NCBI RefSeq assembly: GCF_009789535.1
Contig: NZ_WSUT01000005.1
Coordinates: 1,327,001 to 1,391,000, forward strand
DNA length: 64,000 bases
Reading direction: 5' to 3'
Origin: Sphingomonas carotinifaciens
GTDB taxonomy: Bacteria; Pseudomonadota; Alphaproteobacteria; Sphingomonadales; Sphingomonadaceae
Both the position numbers and the translations under genes were made by a program. How positions within the stretch are numbered: the first letter of the stretch is position 1; the number at the start of each line of letters is the position of its first letter. Of the stretch, positions 50,453-59,311 are shown piece by piece. The notes beneath the pieces were generated by a model. The model was not told where the DNA came from. It worked only from the letters and a program-made list of their open reading frames with translations, and did no database searches.

Positions 50453-53110
50453 ATGACCTACGTCTACAGGTTCGGCGGCGGTGTTTCGGATGGCGGCAAG
50501 GGGGACAAGAACCTGCTGGGCGGCAAGGGCGCCAATCTGGCCGAAATGGCGTCGATCGGCCTGCCGGTGCCGCCGGGGTTCACCATCTCGACCGAGATGT
50601 GCACGCGCTATTACGAGGAAGGCGAGCAGTTTCCGCAGGAGCTTCGTGACGAGGTTGCGGCGGGGATCGCGCATATCGAGGCGGTGACCGAGAAGCGCTT
50701 TGGCGATCCGGCCAACCCGCTGCTCGTGTCGGTGCGGTCGGGTGCGCGGGTGTCGATGCCGGGCATGATGGACACGGTGCTGAACCTCGGCTTGAACGAC
50801 GACACCGTCGAGGGTCTGGCGAAGGCGGCGGATGATGAGCGGTTCGCGTGGGACAGCTATCGCCGCTTCATCCAGATGTATGCCGATGTGGTGCTGGAAC
50901 TGGATCATGGCGCGTTCGAGGAAGCGCTAGAGATCGCCAAGGAAGATAACGGCTTCACCCTCGATACCGAAATGAGCGCCGCCGACTGGAAGGCGCTGGT
51001 CGCGCAGTACAAGGCGCTGGTCGAGGAGCAGTGGGGCAAGCCCTTCCCACAGGACGTGCACGATCAGTTGTGGGGTGCGGTCGGCGCGGTGTTCGGTTCG
51101 TGGCAGTCGGAACGTGCCAAGGTCTATCGCCGGCTGAACGACATCCCCGCCAATTGGGGTACCGCGGTCAACGTGCAGGCGATGGTGTTCGGCAACATGG
51201 GCGACACCTCGGCGACGGGCGTGGCGTTCACGCGCGATCCGTCCAAGGGCGACCGCGCCTATTATGGCGAGTTCCTGATCAACGCGCAGGGCGAGGACGT
51301 GGTGGCGGGCATCCGCACGCCGCAATATCTGACCAAGGCCGCGCGCGAGGAAGCCGGCGCCAAGCCCGCATCGATGGAAGAAGCGATGCCGGAGGTCTAC
51401 CGCGAACTGGCCGCGGTGTTCGACCAGCTCGAAACCCATTACCGGGACATGCAGGACATCGAGTTCACGGTGGAGCAGGCCAAGCTGTGGATGCTCCAGA
51501 CCCGGTCGGGCAAGCGCACCGCCAAGGCGGCGCTGAAGATCGCGGTCGACATGGCGAACGAAGGGCTGATCACCCGCGAGGAGGCGATCGCCCGCGTCGA
51601 CCCGGCGGCCCTCGACCAGTTGCTGCACCCGACGCTGGACCCCGAGGCGAAGCGCGACGTGCTGACCAAGGGGCTGCCGGCATCGCCGGGCGCGGCATCG
51701 GGCAAGGTGGTGTTCGACGCCGACACGGCGGAAAAGCGCGCGGCGGCGGGCGAGTCGGTGATCCTGGTCCGCGTCGAGACCAGCCCGGAGGATATCCACG
51801 GCATGCATGCCGCCAAGGGCATCCTGACCGCGCGGGGCGGCATGACCAGCCACGCCGCGGTGGTGGCGCGCGGCATGGGGCGGCCATGCGTGTCCGGCGC
51901 AGGATCGCTGGCGATCTCGGCCAAGGACAAGGTGCTGCGCTGCGCCGGCCGTGAAGTGCGCGAGGGCGACACGCTGACCATCGACGGCGCCAGCGGCGAG
52001 GTGATGGTGGGCGAGGTCGCGACCGTGCAGCCCGAACTGGCCGGCGATTTCGGCACGCTGATGGAATGGGCCGACGCGGTTCGCCGCCTGAAGGTGCGCG
52101 CGAACGCGGAAACGCCGCTCGACTGCAAGACCGCGCGCGAGTTCGGCGCGGAGGGCGTCGGGCTGTGCCGCACCGAGCACATGTTCTTCGAGGCAGACCG
52201 CATCACCGCGGTGCGCCAGATGATCCTGGCATCGGACGAGCAGGGGCGGCGGGTCGCGCTGGACCGGCTGCTGCCCGAACAGCGCAGCGATTTCACCGCG
52301 ATCTTCGAGGTGATGGCGGGCCTGCCGGTCACCGTCCGCCTGCTCGATCCGCCGCTGCACGAGTTCCTGCCGCATGAGGAAGCCGAGTTCGCGGAGGTGG
52401 CGCAGGCCGCCGGGCTGGACATCGATACGCTGAAGCGCCGCGCGAACGAACTGCACGAGTTCAATCCGATGCTGGGGCATCGCGGTTGCCGGCTGGGCGT
52501 GACCTATCCGGAAATCTACGAGATGCAGGCGCGGGCGATTTTCGAGGCGGCGATCGACGTGGCCGAGAAGTCCGGAGAGGCGCCGATCCCGGAGGTGATG
52601 ATCCCCCTGGTCGCGACGCGGCGCGAGCTGGAATTGATGAAGGCGGTGGTCGACAAGGCGGCCAAGCTGGTCTTTGCCGAGCGGGGGCGCGAGGTCGACT
52701 ATCTGGTCGGCACAATGATCGAGCTGCCGCGCGCCGCGCTGAAGGCGGGTGAAATCGCCGAGGTGGGCGAGTTCTTCTCGTTCGGGACCAACGACCTGAC
52801 TCAGACGACGCTGGGCGTCAGCCGCGACGATGCCGCGCGCTTCCTCAGCACCTATGTCGAGCAGGGCATCTACGCCAAGGACCCGTTCGTCAGCTTGGAC
52901 GTGGAGGGCGTGGGCGAACTGGTCAGCCTGGCCGCCGAACGTGGCCGGGCGACGCGCGGCGACATCAAGCTGGGTATCTGCGGCGAACATGGTGGCGATC
53001 CGGCGTCGATCGCGTTCTGCGAGCAGGTGGGGCTCGATTACGTTTCGGCCAGCCCGTACCGGGTGCCGATCGCGCGCCTGGCGGCGGCGCAGGCGGCGTT
53101 GCAGAAGTAG
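50453..53110 (+). CDS. ppdK: Pyruvate, phosphate dikinase
   Basis: An 885-residue enzyme interconverting pyruvate, ATP and Pi with PEP, AMP and PPi. The ATP-grasp region has GGKGANLAEMASIGLPVPPGF and SVRSGARVSMPGMMDTVLNLG. The swivelling phosphohistidine domain carries GGMTSHAAVVARGMGRPCV. The C-terminal PEP/pyruvate TIM barrel ends KLGICGEHGGDPASIAFCEQ, with the catalytic Cys. It starts 45 bases after glyS with GGGGAAAG upstream, so glyQS-ppdK may be one transcript. Confidence 0.98.
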   Translation: MTYVYRFGGGVSDGGKGDKNLLGGKGANLAEMASIGLPVPPGFTISTEMCTRYYEEGEQFPQELRDEVAAGIAHIEAVTEKRFGDPANPLLVSVRSGARVSMPGMMDTVLNLGLNDDTVEGLAKAADDERFAWDSYRRFIQMYADVVLELDHGAFEEALEIAKEDNGFTLDTEMSAADWKALVAQYKALVEEQWGKPFPQDVHDQLWGAVGAVFGSWQSERAKVYRRLNDIPANWGTAVNVQAMVFGNMGDTSATGVAFTRDPSKGDRAYYGEFLINAQGEDVVAGIRTPQYLTKAAREEAGAKPASMEEAMPEVYRELAAVFDQLETHYRDMQDIEFTVEQAKLWMLQTRSGKRTAKAALKIAVDMANEGLITREEAIARVDPAALDQLLHPTLDPEAKRDVLTKGLPASPGAASGKVVFDADTAEKRAAAGESVILVRVETSPEDIHGMHAAKGILTARGGMTSHAAVVARGMGRPCVSGAGSLAISAKDKVLRCAGREVREGDTLTIDGASGEVMVGEVATVQPELAGDFGTLMEWADAVRRLKVRANAETPLDCKTAREFGAEGVGLCRTEHMFFEADRITAVRQMILASDEQGRRVALDRLLPEQRSDFTAIFEVMAGLPVTVRLLDPPLHEFLPHEEAEFAEVAQAAGLDIDTLKRRANELHEFNPMLGHRGCRLGVTYPEIYEMQARAIFEAAIDVAEKSGEAPIPEVMIPLVATRRELELMKAVVDKAAKLVFAERGREVDYLVGTMIELPRAALKAGEIAEVGEFFSFGTNDLTQTTLGVSRDDAARFLSTYVEQGIYAKDPFVSLDVEGVGELVSLAAERGRATRGDIKLGICGEHGGDPASIAFCEQVGLDYVSASPYRVPIARLAAAQAALQK

Positions 53111-53120
53111 GGCTGATCTC

Positions 53121-53331
53121 CCTCTCCCCTCCGGGGAGAGGGAAGGGGCCCGCTGCCAAAGGCAGTGGGAAGGGTGAGGGGTATACCAGCAGTGCAGCGC
53201 TGCTTGGCGGCCCCTCACCCTCCCACCGCTTGCGCGGTGGGCCCCTCCAGCATCAGGTCGTCCATGCCCCCGGCATGGACTAAACAGCGCGGGGCGCTGT
53301 TTACCTGATGCTCCCCGGAGGGGCGAGGGGG
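53121..53331. repeat. Extragenic palindromic repeat, family I, copy C, with an insertion
   Basis: CCCTCTCCCCTCCGGGGAGAGG starts the left arm; GCAGTGCAGCGCTGC is the central palindrome; CCCCTCACCCTCCCACC follows. At 53249-53312 a 64-bp palindrome interrupts the right arm, where copies A and B have CTCT. The element lies between ppdK and the 53334 gene. Confidence 0.75.
53249..53312. repeat. Perfect three-arm 64-bp palindrome inserted in a family I repeat
   Basis: Outer stem: AGCATCAGGT (53249-53258) with ACCTGATGCT (53303-53312). Inner hairpin 1: GTCCATGCC (53260-53268) with GGCATGGAC (53272-53280), loop CCC. Inner hairpin 2: AAACAGCGC (53282-53290) with GCGCTGTTT (53294-53302), loop GGG. All 28 stem pairs are perfect; only two single bases (53259, 53281) are outside stems and loops. 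Confidence 0.9.
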
Positions 53332-53333
53332 GA

Positions 53334-53717
53334 CTAGCGGCGGGTGCGGTCGCCGAAATCGAACCAGCCGCGGCGTTCTCCGCCAAAGGCCGGGCGGGCT
53401 GCGCTGGCGGCGACGGGGCGGGGCGGTACGTGCGCGGTGGAGATGGGGGCGCCGGCCGCCGGCGCTATCGGTGCCGCCGTTGCCGCGGGCGCGGCATGGG
53501 CGAGGCGGTTATTCTCCCGCTCCAGTTCCGCGATGCGTGCGTTGGCCGCGTCGAGGCGGGCGTCGTGTTCCTTGCGGACCGTGGCATGGGCATCGCGCTC
53601 TGCGGTGTAGCGTTCGCGCCATTTGCGGCCGCCGGGATGGCTGGCCAGCCCCAGCAGCCAGCCGCCGACGAAGAGCAGTGCCAGCACCGCATATTGCGTG
53701 GGTGTCGAAAACAGCAT
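53334..53717 (-). CDS. Hypothetical membrane-anchored coiled-coil protein
   Basis: A 127-residue protein. One membrane helix near the N-terminus (YAVLALLFVGGWLLGLAS), then a charged coiled coil (RYTAERDAHATVRKEHDARL ... RIAELERENNRL) and a Pro/Ala-rich tail ending in Arg. No recognised family. It is directly downstream of tadC on the same strand, 48 bases away, so it could be an accessory gene of the Tad operon, but nothing in its sequence proves it. The start MLFSTPTQY was chosen over an upstream Met. Confidence 0.68.
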   Translation of the reverse strand: MLFSTPTQYAVLALLFVGGWLLGLASHPGGRKWRERYTAERDAHATVRKEHDARLDAANARIAELERENNRLAHAAPAATAAPIAPAAGAPISTAHVPPRPVAASAARPAFGGERRGWFDFGDRTRR

Positions 53718-53765
53718 CGCCAACCTCCTGTTACGGGTGGTCAACGACCCGGACGCGCGTCGGTT

Positions 53766-54758
53766 TCAGCTTCCGCTGATCAGCGAGTCCTTGATCGAAC
53801 AGGCGGCCGGCCCGAGGATGACGACGAACAGCGTCGGCAGGATGAACAGGATCAGCGGCACCGTCATGATCGCCGGCAGGCGGGCGGCCTTTTCCTCGGC
53901 GCGCATCATCCGCTCGTTGCGAAACTCGGCGGAGAGCACGCGCAGCGCGGAGGCCAGCGGCGTGCCGTATTTCTCGGTCTGGATCATGGTGGTGACCACG
54001 CCCTTCACCGCATCCAGATCGACGCGCATCGCCAGATTCTCGAACGCCTGACGCCGGTCGGTCAGGAAGCCGAGCTCGATCGCGGTCAGCGAGAATTCCT
54101 CGCCCAGTTCGGGATAGGCGCGGCCAAGCTCGCGCGCGACGCGGTGAAAGGCAGCATCGACGGTCAGGCCCGCCTCCGCACAGATCACCAGCAGGTCGAG
54201 CGCGTCGGGCAGGCCTTTGCGGATCGCATCGGACCGCTTGGTGATCTTGTTCTTCAGGAACAGGTCGGGCGCCTTGTACGACAGGATGAAGGTGCCGGCG
54301 ACCAGCATGTATTTCTTCAAGGGCGACCAGTCGGCAAAGCCTTCGGTGCCGTACACCCAGAGCAGGGCGAGGCCACCGAACACGATGGGCATGACCAGCC
54401 GGCCGAAGATGACGGCGACGGCCCATTCCTTGGAACGGATGCCGGCCTGCAGCAGCTTGATCTGCGCGGCCTTGACCTGTTCCTCCTGCAACACCGACAG
54501 GGATTGCAGCACGGCGCGCATCCGGTCGGCGGTGTCGTTGCGCTGGACGAGCTTGGCGCGGCGCTTGGTGGAGGCGGTGATGCCCGCCTTCAACTGTTCG
54601 CGCCGGTCGTTCAGCGCCTTGACGCGCTTGGTCATCGGATCGCGCGAGGTGGTGACCGCGTAGATCGCGACCATCACCGCAAAGGCGGCGACGCCCGACA
54701 GGATCGTCGCGACCCAGAGCACGTCGATGCCCAGGATGGTGGGGGTGGTGGGGGCCAT
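53766..54758 (-). CDS. tadC: Tad pilus assembly membrane protein TadC (type II secretion F-family)
   Basis: A 330-residue polytopic protein of the GspF/TadC fold. FRNERMMRAEEKAARLPAIM and VPLILFILPTLFVVILGPA at the C-terminus are typical of TadC, as is LLQAGIRSKEWAVAVIFGRL earlier. Helices near 15-35, 122-140 and at the end. TadC with TadB forms the inner-membrane platform for Flp pilus export. It is followed by the 53334 gene and is 9 bases after tadB. Confidence 0.95.
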   Translation of the reverse strand: MAPTTPTILGIDVLWVATILSGVAAFAVMVAIYAVTTSRDPMTKRVKALNDRREQLKAGITASTKRRAKLVQRNDTADRMRAVLQSLSVLQEEQVKAAQIKLLQAGIRSKEWAVAVIFGRLVMPIVFGGLALLWVYGTEGFADWSPLKKYMLVAGTFILSYKAPDLFLKNKITKRSDAIRKGLPDALDLLVICAEAGLTVDAAFHRVARELGRAYPELGEEFSLTAIELGFLTDRRQAFENLAMRVDLDAVKGVVTTMIQTEKYGTPLASALRVLSAEFRNERMMRAEEKAARLPAIMTVPLILFILPTLFVVILGPAACSIKDSLISGS

Positions 54759-54767
54759 GATCGTCCC

Positions 54768-55742
54768 TCAGATCTCGAAGCTGACCATCTTGGCCATGAT
54801 GAAGACGCCGATGCCCATCCACAGCAGGCCGCCAAGCCCCGCGATCATCAGCCGCTCGTCGGTGAAGAAGTTCATCAGATAGGCCGAATTGACCATGAAG
54901 ATCAGGCCGAAGACGATGAACGGCAGCGAGCCGACGATATAGGCCGATGCCTTGGATTCCGACGACATCGCCCGGATCTTCAGCTTCATCTGCGCGCGCT
55001 TGCGCAGCACGTCGGCGAGATTGGACAGGGTTTCGGCCAGGTTGCCGCCGGTCTCGCGCTGGATGGCGATGGTGATGACGAAGAACTGGAACTCGGGCGT
55101 GCCGAGCCGGTCGGCGGTTTCCTGAAGCGCCACGTCCATCGAGCGGCCGATCTTCATCTTGTCGGTGATGGTGCGGAATTCCTCCCCCACCGGGCCCTCG
55201 ACCTCCTGCGCGACGACGCTCATCGTCTCGGTGATGGGAAGCCCCGAGCGCAGGCCGCGGACCAGCAGCTCGATCGCGTCGGGAAACTTGGCGGTGAACT
55301 GGCCGACCCGGCGCTGGATCAGCTTGCCGATGACGAAATGCGGAATGCCCACGCCGATGAAGATCGCGGCGAACAGCGCCAGCAGGAAGGGCATCCCCTC
55401 CACCAGCATCAACACCGCGATGGCGAGCGTCACGCCGGCATTGACCATGCCATATTGGCCCACCGTCCAGTCCTTGCCCGTCATCGCCAGCCGCTTGGCG
55501 AGGAGCGCGGGGTTGGGCAGGATGCGGCCGAACGCCTCGTCCATCCGCGTGTCGCGCGCATTGGTGATGCGGCGCATCTGGGTGGAGGAGATCACCGCCA
55601 CCTCCGAATGCCGCTCGCGCAGCTGCGCCATGCGGCGCGCCTGCGCGCGGGCCGGGGAGGGGCCGGCAAAGGCCATCACGATCATCGCCAGGACGATCGC
55701 CATGCCGACCATGACCATGATGAAAGGCAGCATGTCGGTCAT
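54768..55742 (-). CDS. tadB: Tad pilus assembly membrane protein TadB (type II secretion F-family)
   Basis: A 324-residue homologue of TadC. N-terminal helix MLPFIMVMVGMAIVLAMIVM, the F-family core with GLRSGLPITETMSVVAQEVE and RETGGNLAETLSNLADVLRKR, and C-terminal helices ending GIGVFIMAKMVSFEI. Platform component of the Tad machine. It starts 43 bases after cpaE with no CpaF gene between them. Confidence 0.95.
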   Translation of the reverse strand: MTDMLPFIMVMVGMAIVLAMIVMAFAGPSPARAQARRMAQLRERHSEVAVISSTQMRRITNARDTRMDEAFGRILPNPALLAKRLAMTGKDWTVGQYGMVNAGVTLAIAVLMLVEGMPFLLALFAAIFIGVGIPHFVIGKLIQRRVGQFTAKFPDAIELLVRGLRSGLPITETMSVVAQEVEGPVGEEFRTITDKMKIGRSMDVALQETADRLGTPEFQFFVITIAIQRETGGNLAETLSNLADVLRKRAQMKLKIRAMSSESKASAYIVGSLPFIVFGLIFMVNSAYLMNFFTDERLMIAGLGGLLWMGIGVFIMAKMVSFEI

Positions 55743-55785
55743 CGCGGCGCTCCACCAGGGAACCGGGACTGGGGGCAGGAACGGA

Positions 55786-57072
55786 TCATTTGCGCGGCGG
55801 GCGCTTGGCCATCAGGCCCTTGAAGTCGAACCGCGCCATCAGCGATGGCCCGCGGCCGCCCTTCATCCCCTTGGCCGTGCCCGGCGCGGCGCTTTCCGCC
55901 GCCGCAAAGCATAGATTGCCCGCGATCTCGGCGAGCGGAGCGATGGTCTTGCTCGCCTTGCCCGCCTCCGCCAGCGTCTTGCCCAGCTTGGCCGCCTGCG
56001 CCGCCAGCTTTTGGTCGAAGGGCATGACATGGTCGATGCGCCGCTCGATCGAGGTTTCGAAGTCCTTGCGACTGATCTCCGCCTGCGCGGCGGGGTGCAT
56101 GCGGTTGGCCAGCACGACGACCTGCGTCTGGGTTGCGTTCGCCTTCAGCCAGGACAGCAGGCGGATGGTGTCGCGCGCCGCCGCCAGCGTCAGTTCGGTG
56201 ACCAGCACCACGGTCTGCACGTCGGCGAGCAGTTGCGGATGCTGGACCAGCATGCCGCGCGGCAGATCGATCACCATGCATTCAAAGGCGCCGCGCATTT
56301 CCTCTTCCAGCGCGCGAAAGGCCGATCCGTCGGTGATGATCGGGCTGTTGATCGGCGCCTCCGCCGACAGCACGGCGAGCTTTTCCGAGGCGCGCACCAT
56401 GGCGCGCTCGATGAACAGGCCGTCGATGCGGCTGGGATTTTCGATGGCATCGGTCAGGCCGCGGCCCGGCTCCAGATCGAGCGCCAGCGCGCCGGTGCCG
56501 AAATGCACGTCCAGGTCGAGAAGCGCGGTGGAGCGCTTTTCCTTCTCGGCGAGGAGCCAGGAGAGCGACGTGGCGACGGTGGAGGCGCCGACCCCGCCGC
56601 GCGCGCCGATCACCGCCACCGCACAATGCGGATGCTCGCTCCCCCCCTCGACATGCTTGGGGGCGCTGAGCAGGGCCTGGGCATGGGCGAAGGCGTCGCG
56701 CAGCATGTCGCGGTGCAACGGCTTCAGCAGATAATCCTGGATGCCGCTGGCCAGCAGGTCGCGGTAGAGGCGGACGTCGTTCACCTGACCGGCGGCGATC
56801 ACCACTGTGCCCGGCTCGCACACCTCGGCCAGGGCATTGATGTCGTTGAGCGGATCGCCTGATTCGGACAGGTCGACCAGCAGGATCTGCGGGCTGGCCG
56901 ACACGGACAGCGACTGGATCGCGTTGCGCAGGCCGCCCTTGTGCACCTTGTCCGGCGACCAGCCCTGTTCGGTCACGATCGGGCGCACCGCATCGGCGGT
57001 GGCCTCGTCGCAGACATAGGCGACAAAGGGATCGCGCCCGGTGATGGCGCCGGGTTTCCAGGGAGCGTTCAT
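55786..57072 (-). CDS. cpaE: Tad pilus assembly ATPase-like protein CpaE/TadZ
   Basis: A 428-residue protein. The N-terminal receiver-like domain is followed by a MinD/ParA-type domain with the deviant P-loop GARGGVGASTVATSLSWL (no Lys, as usual for CpaE/TadZ) and VMVIDLPRGMLVQ-type Walker B region. TadZ localises the Tad machine to the cell pole in Caulobacter. The C-terminus is Lys/Arg-rich (MAKRPPRK). The stop is followed by 43 bases and then tadB. Confidence 0.95.
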   Translation of the reverse strand: MNAPWKPGAITGRDPFVAYVCDEATADAVRPIVTEQGWSPDKVHKGGLRNAIQSLSVSASPQILLVDLSESGDPLNDINALAEVCEPGTVVIAAGQVNDVRLYRDLLASGIQDYLLKPLHRDMLRDAFAHAQALLSAPKHVEGGSEHPHCAVAVIGARGGVGASTVATSLSWLLAEKEKRSTALLDLDVHFGTGALALDLEPGRGLTDAIENPSRIDGLFIERAMVRASEKLAVLSAEAPINSPIITDGSAFRALEEEMRGAFECMVIDLPRGMLVQHPQLLADVQTVVLVTELTLAAARDTIRLLSWLKANATQTQVVVLANRMHPAAQAEISRKDFETSIERRIDHVMPFDQKLAAQAAKLGKTLAEAGKASKTIAPLAEIAGNLCFAAAESAAPGTAKGMKGGRGPSLMARFDFKGLMAKRPPRK

Positions 57073-57755
57073 CAGCGGCTGCCCCCCGCGCTGGCACCGC
57101 CGCCACCGCCACCAGCGCCGCCGGCACTGCCCACCGTGGTGCCGCCGCCGCCGGTGGGCACGGCCTTGCGATACAGGTCGATGCTCTTGAAGACCTGCGC
57201 CGGGTCCGCGGTTTCACGGCCGGCATGGCCCCGGACCAGATCGGCGGGGTTGGCGACCATCGCGGCCAGCGTGGCATTGGTCGCGCAGCCATAGTTGGAC
57301 GAGGTGTTCTGGTTCCAGTCCAGGCTGCTGTCGCGCGACCAGTCGGGGCAGCCCGGCACCGCCGCGCGCGTCCGGCTGACCACGACGCGGATCGTGGCGG
57401 GCGTGACCGGTGCCTGCGAGGAGGCTGCCGCCTCGTCGAGCAGCAGGCCGTAGCGTGCGACCAGTTCGGCCACCTCGGCGCGGGCGCCCGGCGCCTCGGT
57501 CGCGGGATCGTCGATCGCGACATGGTCGCCATAGCCCAGGCGCAGGGTGCGCGCCCAGCCGTCCAGCCGCTCTTCCTCGCCAGCCGCCAGCCGTCCGCCG
57601 ATCACGCCCAGGTCGAGCGCATAATCGCTGCGGTCGACCACCGGCTGGTGGACCGATTCGACGCCGCGATTCTGCGTGCCGGTGCAGCCGGCGAGCAGCA
57701 GCGCCGCGGCCAGCGTGGATGTCAGGGTAAGGGTGTGGGTCATGGCGTGTCGCAT
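57072..57755 (-). CDS. cpaD: Tad pilus assembly lipoprotein CpaD
   Basis: A 227-residue lipoprotein, with signal THTLTLTSTLAAALLLAGC (lipobox LAGC). The mature protein contains NYGCATNATLAAMVANPADL, a CpaD hallmark, and ADPAQVFKSIDLYRKAV. CpaD is the pilotin/secretin partner in the outer membrane. The start at 57755 (MRHAMTHTL) is chosen, with 57743 an alternative; both precede the lipoprotein signal. The Pro/Ala-rich region upstream is not protein-like. The end overlaps the cpaE start by one base. Confidence 0.93.
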   Translation of the reverse strand: MRHAMTHTLTLTSTLAAALLLAGCTGTQNRGVESVHQPVVDRSDYALDLGVIGGRLAAGEEERLDGWARTLRLGYGDHVAIDDPATEAPGARAEVAELVARYGLLLDEAAASSQAPVTPATIRVVVSRTRAAVPGCPDWSRDSSLDWNQNTSSNYGCATNATLAAMVANPADLVRGHAGRETADPAQVFKSIDLYRKAVPTGGGGTTVGSAGGAGGGGGGASAGGSR

Positions 57756-57765
57756 CCCGGACCGA

Positions 57766-59307
57766 TCAGTTGGAAAAGCCGGGGGCGGGGACGCCCTTGG
57801 CCGGCTTGGAAGGCTTGGCGGCGGGCGGTGCCACCGTGGCGGGGGCGGACAGGCCGATGGCGGGCGCGGACTGGCGCGGCGGCGCCATGGTCGGCACCGG
57901 GCGGCGCTCGCCGCTGGCGCCGGTGCCAAGCTCGCCCTTGATGACCCGGTCGATGTCGCGCGGGGTGCGCGCGCCGTCGGTGGGCAGCGCGATGTCGGCC
58001 TGGTTGTTCACCGGCTTCACCAGATAGGGGGTGATGACGATGACCAGTTCGGTTTCGCTGCGGCGGAACGCGTTCGAGCGGAACAGGCTGCCGATCAGCG
58101 GCAGGTCGCCGAGCCACGGCGTCTTGTCGACCGAGTTGTCGTTGCTGTTCGACAGCAGCCCGCCGATCATCATGCTCTGGCCCGAGCCGAGTTCCAGCGT
58201 CGTCTCGGCGCGGCGGGTGGTGAGGCCGGGGATGGTGGTACCGCCGATCGTCACCGCACCGGCGGACGAAAGCTGCGACACCTCCGGCCGGACGCGCAGC
58301 GAGATGCGCCCGTCGGACAGCACCGTCGGCGTATAGGCGAGGCTGACGCCATATTGCTTGAACTCGACGTTCACGGCGCCGAAGCCGGAGGCGAGCGGGA
58401 TCGGGATCTCGCCGCCGGCCAGGAAGGTTGCGGTCTCGCCCGACAGCGCGGTCAGATTGGGATTGGCAAGCGTCGTCACCTGGCCCAATGTTTCGCCCAG
58501 GTCGATTGCGGCGAGCAGGTCCATGCCCAGAATACGGCCGCCGAGACCCAAGGTGGTGCGGTCTGGGCCCCTGGCGACGGTATAGGTGGTTCCGGTGATC
58601 TGGCCGGCCGCGTTGGTGGCGTTCGCGATCGACGATCCCGTCGTCCGTCCCGAGTCGATCCCGAACAGCAGGCCGCCGCTGGTGCTGTGACGGTTGAGCA
58701 GGTTCACGCCGATATTCTTGACGAAGCTGCGGCTGACCTCCGCGATGCGCACCTGCAGGTTCACCTGTAGCGGCGTCGCGGTCTTCAGGCGCGACAGCAC
58801 CTTGGTGGTATCGCCGACAAAGCCCTGTACCAGCCGCTCCGCTTCCGCGGCGTCCTCCGGCGCGGCGACGGTGCCGGTCAGCAGGATCAGGCCGTTCATC
58901 GGGGTGGCGACGATGTTCGCCTCCGGCATGGTCAGGCGCAGCATCTGCCCGACCGAGTCCAGATTGTTGCCGACACGCACCGTGGTCGCATAGACGACCG
59001 CGCCGCCGCGCGCGGTGGCGGAGATCGTCGTCTCGCCCGGCTTCTTGCCGAAGACATAGAGCTGGGTAGGCGAGCGGACCTGCACGTCCGCGATCGAGTC
59101 GTCGGCGACGAACAGGTCGCTCATCGGCCGGGACAGGGTGATGAGCCGGCCACGGCCGGTGTTCACCTGCATGACGGCGCCGCCACTCCCGGCCGCCGCA
59201 GCAGCAGGAGCGGGGTCGGCCGGGCGCGCCTGTGCGACAGCGGGCAGGGTTGCCGCCAGCGCGAACATCGCGGGTCTCAACATCGGGGCGTTCAGGCAAG
59301 CACGCAT
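57766..59307 (-). CDS. cpaC: Tad pilus secretin CpaC (RcpA)
   Basis: A 513-residue secretin forming the outer-membrane channel. Signal peptide LRPAMFALAATLPAVAQARP. The N-terminal domain has LITLSRPMSDLFVADDSIAD (pilus secretin N0/N1), and the C-terminal secretin core has QYGVSLAYTPTVLSDGRIS and VPLIGSLFRSNAFRRSETELVI-type sequences. The tail is Pro/Ala/Lys-rich. It starts 4 bases after cpaB stops. Confidence 0.97.
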   Translation of the reverse strand: MRACLNAPMLRPAMFALAATLPAVAQARPADPAPAAAAAGSGGAVMQVNTGRGRLITLSRPMSDLFVADDSIADVQVRSPTQLYVFGKKPGETTISATARGGAVVYATTVRVGNNLDSVGQMLRLTMPEANIVATPMNGLILLTGTVAAPEDAAEAERLVQGFVGDTTKVLSRLKTATPLQVNLQVRIAEVSRSFVKNIGVNLLNRHSTSGGLLFGIDSGRTTGSSIANATNAAGQITGTTYTVARGPDRTTLGLGGRILGMDLLAAIDLGETLGQVTTLANPNLTALSGETATFLAGGEIPIPLASGFGAVNVEFKQYGVSLAYTPTVLSDGRISLRVRPEVSQLSSAGAVTIGGTTIPGLTTRRAETTLELGSGQSMMIGGLLSNSNDNSVDKTPWLGDLPLIGSLFRSNAFRRSETELVIVITPYLVKPVNNQADIALPTDGARTPRDIDRVIKGELGTGASGERRPVPTMAPPRQSAPAIGLSAPATVAPPAAKPSKPAKGVPAPGFSN

Positions 59308-59311
59308 CGGA

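Noticed and set aside
53334..53717. The coiled-coil gene after tadC as TadD
   Set aside because: It has one membrane helix and a coiled coil but no TPR repeats, and is far shorter than TadD.
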